DNA of 31,584 nt from Cyclospora cayetanensis (Eukaryota > Apicomplexa > Conoidasida > Eucoccidiorida > Eimeriidae): NCBI RefSeq assembly GCF_002999335.1, contig NW_020312240.1, positions 1 through 31,584 on the forward strand, given 5' to 3'. Made by a program: the position numbers and the translations under genes. Shown one piece after another: positions 13,001 to 25,000 of this stretch (positions are counted from its first letter, which is position 1; every line of letters begins with the position of its first letter). Under the pieces are notes generated by a model, which was not told where the DNA came from, did no database searches, and saw nothing but the letters and a program-made list of their open reading frames with translations.

Positions 13001-16000
13001 TGTGACATTGAACAGCTCCAAGCGAAGTAAGTATAGGGCCTTTGACGTTATGAGCCACTACAATGTAGGACGAGCACACCAGCGACAAAGATTATAATAC
13101 ACGTATACTTGTTAGCATGCGATCTCACACTCTCACTGTTACATGCGGGTATCTGGTTGTTGCCTGACTCGGCTCAGATTTCGGTTTAGGCACCAGCATC
13201 TTGGTTGTACAAGCAGAGTTGTAGTCACGCCTCTGACTGACAAGTGCTTTATGGCACTTACCTCTGCTTTCCATCTTGGATATGGCGGCGCATTATTTGG
13301 ACCATCTGGAACAGGTGCAGCGGAAAAGGTCGCACGCCCGGCATTTGTTGCACAATGTTGAACGGCAGCCTTTCCTTCTTGACATGTCCACCTTTGTCGA
13401 GCTCAGAAGGTGAGTTCTGGGCGTGGGTCGAAAAATGCACGCTGACCTTATCTTGTTCTTCTCAGGGAAAACAGAATCTGTCAAGGAGTTGGCCATGGCC
13501 CTTGGAGTGTCCTGCCAAGTATTCGATTGTTCAAAGGAATTGGACATTTGTACAGTATCGCGACACTTGAAGGGTTTGGCTCAAACTGGCATTTGGGCAT
13601 GCTTCAATGAGTTTAATAGGATTGGCACTCATGTTTCATCAATTGTTGCCCAGCTGCTTCTAAGAATGCAAACAGCCATAAGGGCTCAGAAAGACCTTTT
13701 TGAATTCGATGGGAAAAGCACCGCTATTGATCCGAGGTAAGCGAACTTGCAGTGGTTATTCACTGGGTGCCATGCTCCCGCAATATCGTCTCTCTGTACA
13801 TGCTGACAGCGAGTGATCCAACTCTCTCATCAGATTTGGACGTGCTCTGCAGATTAGCAATTTGCATGACAAACAATCCAAGCTCTGCGGGGCGAACGGA
13901 GCTACCAGGAATCCTCCAGTCGGTCTTCCGGCCAATGTCAATGATTACGCCCGACTACACTATGATTGCCGAGGTCACCCTCTTCGTAAACGGTTTCTTA
14001 TCAGCACCTTCTTTGGCTGCAAAGGTGGTGCACATGTTCTCTGTAGCAAATGTATTACTTAGCCAACAAAAGCACTACGACTGGGGACTCAGGTCCCTGA
14101 AAGCAGTTCTCTTGAATGCTGGTGAGTTTTGTCCAGCCATGCAGAGTACTCTGCTTTTGCAGTGACGCTGCTGCGTATTATTCTTTGTCTTGTGCTCCTA
14201 CATCTCCATGATATTCTATGGCTACACTGTCGCACAGGAAAAATTAAAACGAAACAACTTGAGATCGACGAGACGAAAGCAATGGTGGAAGCACTCCAGT
14301 CTGTTCTGCCGAGTCTCGTAGTCGATGACATACCTATTTATTTGGGCCTTATTTCCGACATTTTTTCTCAGCAGCCACTTTCAAAATCAAACGACATTGA
14401 GGTAGAAGTAGAATTTGAAGCAATCCTCAGAGAGCAGCACCTCCAAGCTTTGCATAGTTTTGTGGAGAAGGGAATGCAGCTCTACGAAGCTCAGCTACTT
14501 CGGCACAGCTTGCTGGTGGTATGTTTGACAAATAAGCGTAATATACTTAGCTTGAGGCATCATATTTTGCAGCTCTAGAATGTGACGATAGAAATCGATT
14601 CTGGCAGTTTAGAAGGCATTGCGCTTTTTCTCAGGTGGGAGCTCCTGGAGTGGGCAAAACTACCCTTCTTGTTGCGTTGTCGAAAGCGATATCTCGAGTT
14701 CATATGAAGGCAGGAACTACGACACATTCGAGTAGGACACAGCATGAGCATGTAGCACCTGACAGATTTTGTAAGGTGCTGCGGGTGTATTCTAAAGCAC
14801 TGGAGGAAAGTCTGCTCTTTGGCAAAATGGACCCTAACACTACCGAGTGGATCGATGGAATTATCCCAGCTGTGAGCGTTGCACACCGAAAAACATATGT
14901 TGGTAGGCTTCATGCATCCTTACTTACTGGGGCAAAAGCATCAAACTTAGGCACATTCAAGATACGGCAAACGGGCTGTGAAAGGTTTGAAGGGACTGTC
15001 AAATTCTGAAGCCTGCCACTTGCCCGCAGCGTGTTAGAGAGGCGGCTGCTGCGCAAAGCGACATCCACAGTTGGCTTGTTTTCGATGGGCCTTTGGATGC
15101 AATCTGGGCCGAAAACCTGCACTCTGCTCTAGATGACAACAAAACCTTATACCTTTGCAGTGGAGAGCGTATTGCGTTGCCAGAAAACTTCAAGATTTTC
15201 TTTGAAGTTGCAGTAGGTATACAGCACTCCACTTCACATGCACTCTAGATGGGTCTAGAGGACGGCCGTTTTTACATTCCTTGCCGTCCGGTTACTATTA
15301 GCTTTATATGGCCTGCCTGGCCGCCACAAGCATCCTACTATGGATGAAATTTCGTTTTTTACTTGCTAGTGCAACTGTGGCGTAGGACCTGCGGGATGCA
15401 TCACCCGCGACAGTCAGCAGGTGTGGAACTATATTCATTGAGGACCTCGTAGGCTGGATAGCAGTATTCCAGTCCTGGGCACAATCTTTTAGCACCAAAA
15501 AAAGCAAATTCGCGGTTACTGCCAGCAAGATTGAGTCGTGGTGCATCAATATCTTTCAAAAGGCTATACAATATCTTCGCCAAAGCAGCCCAGTAGGCTT
15601 GATTTTACTGCATCAACTGTAATTCTGAGTAGATTGTTGCTTGGAGAGGCCCAGGGCTGAGTTCGTAGGCGAGCTTTCTCTATTCTGAGCTTTTGTGTGA
15701 TTCGAAGCAGAGCGTGATACGTTGACAGGCTATGTAGAGCGATCCTAGCGGCTCAGCTCCAATGTATGAGCACAGGCCACTACTGAATGTTGTTGTTGTG
15801 CAGTGGGCGACGCCGTACAGCTTTAGCTGCCTCGCATCCTATGTCTGTCGCCTCCTCACAGCTCTCTTGAGCGGCAAGGTACCTCAAAGTATAACTTCGG
15901 ACCTCCTCGAGAACTTGGCTCAGATGTATTTTGTTTTCGCAATGGCGTGGGGTTTGGGCGGGCATCTGGCCGATGTACAGCGAGCCGATCTTTCGAACGC

Positions 16001-19000
16001 CTTACAACCAGAATTTTCCAAAATATGCAAGCTACTAGAGGGCCTTCCGAATAATATTTCTATTTACAACATTTTACCTGACACGACTAACTTAAAGTTC
16101 GAGACGTTTGACTCCATGGTTCCACAGTATTCATTTGAAAGTGGAGTGAAATTCAGCGATATATTTGTGCCCACTGCCCGAACAGTGGCTCATTCGTTTT
16201 TCCAGCAGAAACTCGTGGAGGTGAGCCAGCAACAATCTGCATCTCGCTGTTGCTTCGTTTAACACATGTACAAGTAGGTGTGTGCATGTCCCGGCAGCTC
16301 TAAAAATCGTCGCGTGCTCATGGATTCAGGGTGGATATAGCTGTTTTATTGCTGGGAAGTCGGGCACTGGAAAAAGCATACATCTACAGCAGTGCATTAA
16401 GACACCCACCCCTTCAATAGCTTGTTGCAAGATGGCCTTGGCATACCGAACTACCACACAAGACATCGAGGATTTCATCGTTTCTCATTTTGTAAAACAC
16501 CACCGGAGATCCCTTGGGCCACCTCACGGTTTTCGAATGCTGCTCTTCATTGACGACCTTGCAGCCCCTGCCCCAGATAACTTCGGGACCAAGAGGGCTC
16601 ATCAACTAATTAGGCAGATTGTTGAGTCTGGGGGATTTTATGAACGTACACATCACCACTTTATTCGCATTGAAGACACCAGCACTATTCTTATCAGCAA
16701 TGCAAATGTATCCGGATTATCCATAGACATGCGGTAAGCCTTTCGAAAGCAACCTTGGTTAGTGGAAAGGATAGGGGAGCCTTCGTGAGCAGTAGGTTGC
16801 TTTATTGTCGGATTACTTTTAATCTTTGCAGTGCATCTGATACGATTGCGTGGATATCAGGCTTCTACGTCACTTCAACATATTATATTACGACGAATAT
16901 GCTCCGGCAGACATCAAGCACGTATTCGCACGAATTTTAAAAGGAACCTGGGAGCGGACGCTGCCAATGTTTTCTCATTGCGCGGATATTCTGATTGATG
17001 CTACAGTTGTTGCATATCAACGCATCAAGGCTCATCTATTGCCTACGCCACTTAAGTGTCACTACAGTTTTACAATGCGAGAAATTTCGAGAGCGGTGGA
17101 GGGCATGCTCATGGCGGACACCAGTAAACTCACCAACAAAATTGATATTACTCGGTACGATTTATACAAGAGCTTTTAACACATTGCTCATTGATGAAAA
17201 GCTACTTCATACTAATTGGTGTGATTCTGCTTTCTTTGATGCCCCGAGCAGCCTCTGGTTGCATGAGATGCAAAGGCAATTTAGCGATCGACTTGTTTCA
17301 ATAGAGGATCGCAAGTGGACAGAGAACGTATTGTTGAAGCAAATTTCAGCCGCAATGGAGTTGAGCAATGAACTAGAAGATTGTGTTTGTTCTCAAATAA
17401 TCTTTGGCGACTTTGCCCATTCGAAATCTAGGACCTATTCAGAGATTTTGTTGTCGGAAGAACAAATGAACGATCTGCTCTCTAGGCACGACTGAGCACC
17501 TGCTGGTTCCCTAATTTTAGGCCACAGTGCAGCGCACTGCAGTTGACTGCATAGAGGTTACAAAAAGCCACTGGTGTATTTTGATTCGATGCAGGCCACA
17601 TGCAGCTAATCAAAAACCAACTGAATTACAGTGTGCTGTAACAGGTACCTTGAGCAGTATAACGCAACAAGCACCTCACCGATGTGCCTTGTATTCTTCG
17701 AGCATGCCAACAAACACATCGCTCGACTCTGCAGAACGCTACGAGCCCCTAGAGGGCATGCGCTCCTCCTTGGAGCACGCGGATCAGGTGGGGCATTACC
17801 GCCAAATGACTATAATGGTGCTCGCATAGCTTCAATATATTTTGGTGGTGTAGTTAAGATGCCAGTTTGTGTCAATGACACAGAAGCGCTAGAAAGAACA
17901 ATAAGTTATATTTGCCCCCACCACACTGCACCGGTAGTAGCCCAGCACTTGCTCCACGACACTTCCTTCATTTGTCTGCAGGCCGAGAAAGTTTGTCTCG
18001 CCTAGCCACTGCAATAATGGATTACACGGACGTTACCATGTCTACTATATCGCACTATGGCCCGAAAGATCTTCAGGAATACCTTCGGGACATCATTATT
18101 CAGATCTGTACAGGAAAAAGAGATTTTGTATTTCGCATCTCAGAAAGTAGCGTAAAATATGACGAATGGTTCCAAGACATAACGAGCATTATTGCCACAG
18201 GTTCAACACCACATACAGTAGCTTACCAGCCGCCGTTCCAAAAAGCTAGTGCTCGTGTGCTCTTATGAGTTAAGTTTGCTGAGACTGATCAAGCAATGAG
18301 CATGTGTCGTGTTCAGGAGAGATCCATGGGCTGTTTAACCAGCCAGAAAAGGAAAAGCTTTCCCTTCAAGTGGGAGTCATGGAAAATCCAGAGGCTGTTG
18401 GTGCTTCTGAGAGTTGGCATAGTGTTGTGGCCCTTGTTCAAAGTAGACTTCACTTTTTAGTAAATATGTCGGCGTCCGGTGAAACATTTAGGTACGATCT
18501 TTTCGCCTTACCTACAGAAGTCAACCTAATGAATAATGTGTGCACATTTGCTACTTTTTGATGAAGCCATATCAGGGAACTAAACAGAAGGAACTTAGCA
18601 AGCTCATAAATACTAGCAGATTATTGCAACGGACAGTCTTAAAGTGAGACACAGTAAAGGCATTGGTCCCCAATGCCTCATACTATGGGAATGGCTGACT
18701 GTGTCAGGAATCGCTATTGGTTTTTTGTTGGTTTGCAGAGCCATTTGCCGTAGCATGGCTCATTTGGTAAACGCCTGTGTCATCGACTATTACGATTCCT
18801 GGCCAAGATCTGCTCTTCATTCAATTGCCATGAAGCTTCTGGAAAAGGCCTCGCCAATTAGCAGGGACGTAGCACCTATGCTCTCTAGGTAAGAGACACA
18901 AACTTATCATCACCAAAGGTTTTGCCCCAGGCGGTGCATACACTTTTCCGTCGCAGAGACACTTGGTCAATGCTCACTTCGGACCAAAGAGGGCGCTCTG

Positions 19001-22000
19001 AATAGAACAACCAGCTTGTTGATATGGCGGTCGTTTGATATTTATGCTACCTGAAGCGCGTCCGTGGAGATATATTCCGCCATTGAAGGAGTAGCCGAGC
19101 GATATACGGCCGTAACGGGAGAGTCTCTTCACATGACACGTACCTCCTTTGTGGAGTTAGTCAAGCATTACCTGTTTCTGCTTGCGGAAAAGAAACAGGA
19201 GTTAGGTGAGTGTACCGCATATTTGCACATCCGCTTGGCGCACATATGCTTGACTGAGGTTGGTCTGGCCTACAGGATGTTCACCTTTGGGCATTGGAAC
19301 GTTTCTTGAATGTACGCAGATGAGCGCCTACAAAAGTATGCCTCAGGAATCAGCAAGCTGGAAGAGACTTCTGCTGCAGTGAAGTCTATGAAGGCACAGC
19401 TGCTAGCCGATCAGCCGATCCTTGAAAAGGCAAAGGAAGAAGCAGAACTTGTGGAATGGTCCCTCGCAGCAGATGATAAGGTGCGAAAGAATCACGATGA
19501 CAGCTATTGCTGCCTTCCGGGTATTTTGAAGGCAACGGATGGACCTGCTGCGGATATGTATCCTCTGCAGAGTGAAGTATTAATGGGGCAACGTTACTCC
19601 TTCGAGAAATCCGCTGCAGAATCAGCAGACATTAATGCTCAATGGACCCGAGATGAATGCCAACAAGATGTACGCGTGGTACTGCCCTTATTGCACCAAG
19701 CGTTTAAGGCCCTGGAAGCTCTCGACGAGCAGGATATACAGGAACTGAAGTCTCTCACGTCTCCGATTGCACTTGTAGAAGCAGTGATGAATGCTGTCTG
19801 CGTTCTCTTGGGGCGGAAAGTGTCTTGGGAAGATGGCAAACAGCTTCTTGACGATGCATCGTTGATAACGACTCTCAGACACTACGATAAGGATCATGTG
19901 CCACCTAAGTTAATGCAGCAGCTAAGCATGTATACGTCCCTTCAAGACTTTGCACCAGAAAAGGTCGTAATGCATTCCAAAGCTGCAGCTTCTCTTTGCA
20001 TGTGGGTGCGGGCCGTCGAAAGTTACGTCAGAGTGAGTATTGACACGTGGAAGAGGGTTTAGCTCACAGCTGATACAATAATTGAGTGGGATCCGCTTAT
20101 ACTGCATTTATCTTTAGCTCGAGTGGTATCCTTCAGGCTCTAAATAATATGGATCCGAAACAGCCAGAGCATACTGAGTCGAATCAGGTTTGGAACCAGG
20201 CAGACGGCAGCTCGGAAGAAACAAAACCGCCTCTTGAGGAGGTCCAGGCACGGTTAGCAAAGCTTTTAGAAGCAGTTGCAGCTGAATAGTGATCTGGAAG
20301 CTGTCACTTACATTCTCGCACTGTGAAAGAATGCATTCACCGATTGCTGTGAATAGTAAATACGCTTCTTTCGTGTTCAGGGTGCAGTCCCCTGTTGAGC
20401 AGTATGATGCGCGCCGCAAAAGAGTCGTAGAGATGGAACGTCAAATGCATACAACGGCACAACGACTTGCTCAAGCAGAAAACCTACTATCAAGAATATC
20501 CGTAGAAGGATCTAGATGGGCTAGTAATGTCAAAATCCTGGAAGAAGATATATCCTACCTATTGACCGATGTCCTAATAGCAGCTGGTGATCCTCTGATA
20601 CCTGCTACAGCCTCAAATAATCGATTTCTTGGGATCATCTGTGCCCTGTTTCTCATCACACTGAACGTAGACGAATGATACAAAGATTAATTTGGGTGAA
20701 GTCCTGTGTAATGCATACCTTCCACGTTCGCATGGCTTAGGCTCTCAGGGCCATTAATGATGTGACGCGCACAGGAATGCTTAATTACGCGGGGCCCTTT
20801 ACTCGTGAATTCCGGGAAGAGCTGCTTTGCCAATGGCTTGCTATGTGCCGAGACGAAGGACTACTTGCACGAGCAAACTTTTCGCTTGCTGGGACATTGT
20901 CAACACCGTCCGAAATTAGGCAATGGGCTCTCGAAGAACTACCATCTGATGTGACATCTATCGAAAATGCTATTTTAGTTTGCAACTGTGTTAAATGCCC
21001 TCTCCTCATTGACCCTGAGGATCAGGGTACCCACTGGCTCAGGCGTAGGCAGTACAAAACGGATTTCAAGGAGATTTATACAAGCAATCCCAATTTTCTG
21101 CAGACTCTCTGTGAAGCAGTCACAGCCGGAATGACCGTCCTTATCACAATTTCTGAGGAGGGGATTGACTCCGCAATCAAGACCCTTATCGAGGCAATGG
21201 TACGGCAGTAAAGCGCCATAGCAACAGACACGTCTCGTTCTGGATCTTTCAGAATGCTGACTTCCTAGCCTGCCACAATAGCAGATTCGGCAGACATTGA
21301 TGGATAAAATCAGTGACAGCATTCGCTTGCTGAAAAGGATGGTGTAGTCTATGGTCTGTATTTTCACAGAAGCCACAGAAGGATACTCCAGAAGACCGAT
21401 CAATCATTCGCCTTACTCACCATAGCGCAAGAAGGAACCCATACTTTAGAATGGTTTTGGTGACGAAGCAAAGCCCTACCGAAGTGATTGATGAGCTACA
21501 CAGTGACCTCTGTGTTATTAACTTCCGCGTAACTCCAGCTAGTCTTGAAGAACAAATATTAAACCAGATTGTAATGCATGAAGCGCCACATCTGGAAGAA
21601 CAGCGAAAGCTGCTCGCCATTAGTATTGCCAGAGACTTGGCGACAGGGGCCACATTTCAAGAAAAGATTCTGGCGGTGAGATGGCGATCCTCGGTCTTCA
21701 TCAAAGCGCTCCTTTAAGGCATGAATAGTGCCCCATGAAGGTGCAGCTTCGGGACTCCCAAGCGGTTTGCCTACTTAAAAACTATGCCTATTATTGGACA
21801 TGACTACAGTTAAAAGCACCAGCATTAGCTGGATCAGCAAATTCAGTGTTGACAGGGGTTTTCTGCTCAACTGCATTCTCTGGTGTTTGTGCATAGCTTT
21901 TGGCCGATGCAAAAGGTGATATCTTGACGGATAATGTATTTTTGGAAAGCCTAAATGAGTGTTATTCGGGGTACGAGGCAATTCAGAGGCGCACTAATGA

Positions 22001-25000
22001 AGCATTCGCCACAGCGGACAAACTGGAGGAGGCTCGACGATTTTACAAGTCGCTTGCCGAAAGAGGCGCATTACTGTACTGTCTCCTGTGCGACTTGTCT
22101 CACCTCAATGCACTCTACCAGTGGTCTTTTGAAATCTTCAAGGTTCAAGTCCAAACTTCCTTGCAGAATTGCCAAGACGCAAGCGAAAACCGTGTGGAGA
22201 TTCTCAAAGATCTCCTTACCTGGGAAGTCTACTGCAACACGTGCAGAGGACTTATGGATACTCACAGGCTTGCCTTTGCATTTATGATTGCAAAAGCAAT
22301 AGATGTGCAGGCAGGAAACATTCCAGTTAGCATGCTTGAGTTCTTTATAAAAGAAGTTACGGGGAGAATTGAAGGCGAGTCGACTGGCATTCAGGTGAGA
22401 CTTCAATTGCCGCGCGATTCCGAAAGTTTGCAAGCCTTGTGCTGCATTTGTTCCCTGCGTGCATTCCTTACTCAGCGTGCAACACTAATCAGTATGTGTT
22501 ATAATTCACGACCGTTCATGGAAGCGTAGGGAGCTCAAAAAACAAGATGTTGTATGGTGCTCAGCCGCATTGGACAACCCTCGAAACTTGGCGCAATATT
22601 ATCTTCCTAGACCAAATCATAGGAGGGCCCTTTCAAGGTTTCGCCCGTTTAGTGGCAGCGGACGATGGTGAATGGAGAACAATAATCGAAAATGATGACA
22701 AGCTTCCACCACATTTGCCTCGAATTAACGGTGGAGACCTGAGGCCATTTGAGTCCTTGGTCCTCATTAAAGCCATTAGGTATGTCATCCACCTACTTAT
22801 GGCCTCAGACAGCTCATCTGTAGGATATATATGAAGTAAAATATAACTGCAAAAAAAGTTGCCGCATAGCAACTTGACGGCTCTTACTGGCAACTGCACA
22901 CTTGCAAACACATGTATCCGTCAGGAAAAGGGAACTGCACGCTGGATGTCGCGAATACGTTCAAAAAATACTGGGTTCTCGATATATCTGTCCCATTAAG
23001 CTGGATTTGCCGAAAGCAGTGGAAGAGTCGACCCCGTTGATACCCTTAATCTTCATCGAGCTCCCCGGAAGTGATCTCATAGGATCAATAAGGATTCAAG
23101 CTGCCCGCGCTTCACTGTCTCAGAAGCATCTGCATATTCTCTCGCTTGGGCAGGGCCAGGATGCTGCAGCAGAGAATACTTTGCAGGAAGCAAGGTAACG
23201 TCTGTTTTCACCGTCATCAAATGACATTCAGAAACCTAGTGATTCCACAATCTCTGTTAGGTAGTGTGCACTAACTCGATAATCAAAAACCATGTTCTCA
23301 GGCCAATGGGAAAACATTTCTAGCCTCATACGTACTATCCGGACTTTTTGTGCATGGGCTACCTGTCAGAGTTCATGGATATTGGGTGTTTCTCCAAATC
23401 TGCCATTTGGAAGATACACTCGTGCACTCGCTTCAGAGATTCTGTGAAGAGCTCCGGCAGCAGCATGTGCATCCGCGATTTCGGCTTTTCATAGCAACCC
23501 AGCCAAACCACCACCTGCCAAGCAGCATATTGAAGCAAAGCATAAAAATACTGGCTGAACCACCTTCGGTAGGTACTCATTGAACCACTGCCAACCCTGC
23601 TTAATAGATAGAATAAGCTGGTGCATATGAATACTTCTGATAGTACATCCATCAACATCGTGCTATCAATTAACGATGATTACCTAGCTACCCAAAGCTG
23701 GCAGCATCCGATTTAGTTACAGAATAAATTTTTCGATGATTGGGTGATGGCTGTAGGGCCTTCGAGAAAACGTTATGCAAACATTTTATGACCTAGAGAG
23801 ATGCGGGGCCGACGATGTATCACATTGCCCCAGTTACAAGCGGTGGCTCTTCGCGCTCGCGCTATTCCACTCATTTATACTAGAGCGGCGTCGTTATGGG
23901 ATACTGGGGTGGAATAAAGCCTACGCTTGGACGTTTTTAGACTTTAAAGTGAGAAGCCCCAAAAAAACAATTGGTGATGTACCTGTTGCAGCATTGCCTG
24001 CTTCACTATGCGGCACCACCAAGCTCGCGTGCAAAAGAACAGTGCATTATAATAGCTATGCTGTCACTGCCCTGATATTGCTTCAGATATCCCAACAAGG
24101 GCTGTATGAGTCAGCAGCAGCCGGAGAACATGACATGGCGTGGGACAAGACCTTATTCCTGACGGCTGAAATTTATTATGGAGGACGCGTGACAGATTCT
24201 GTTGACCAACGGGTGCTCACCTCGTTACTAAAGCGCTGCATTTCCGCAAACGAACTCGGATCGGATGCTGCTGAGACGGTGATGAAGCGATACGTCCTTC
24301 CTTCAGACTATTGCTACCAAGATATTACGGAATTTGTTATGAGTCTGCCAATCGATCCAGAGCCTGAGGATTTAGGACTTGATCGTGGAGCTGTCCTGAT
24401 GTGGGTCAGCACTGAACTGACAATCAGCCTTTATAGCTCCTGCTAACTTTCGAAAGTTCGTGTGCAGGGGATAACTTTTCTTATCGTTTGGGGAATTGTA
24501 TGTGATGGCGACTCGGTCCCTCAGGTATAAGGAGCTGGAGAGCAACAAACTCTTTGACTGCCTGGTTAACGTGCACAGGGGAATACAAAAGTGCACCGGA
24601 AATCGCCGGGAAAGCAATCTTTTGAGCATCATATCAGACATGTTGTACAAGTTACCTGCGGACATATCCACTGACAAGGCTACCGGTACAGTGTTCCAAC
24701 CACATGCAAACCAGCAAAAAGGTTTTGATGGGCTGAGCCCACTGGACGTATTTCTCAAAGGAGAGGTTCAGGCCTACAACATGCTTCTCGCATGCATTCG
24801 AAAGTGTCTTACCCAGCTTCAGGAGGTGTGTTCGCCCACAGCACCCAATAAGCAGTCTGAACAATCAGATGTAAAGGGAGGAGTCACTGGGCTGCGCTCG
24901 TTGTGCGTAGTCTTCCCTTGATGTCAGACGCCGACAGCCTTTATTCGACATCGCACCGTAAATGAGATGCCGATGTCCACTGAAAATAACTGCTTGCATG

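Noticed and set aside
21285..21341. Possible 57-base dynein exon ([19 protein letters not shown]) between exons 37 and 38
   Set aside because: It is phase-compatible but would leave an intron of only 28 bases (21342-21369). Direct splicing from 21199 to 21370 matches the family spacing without it.
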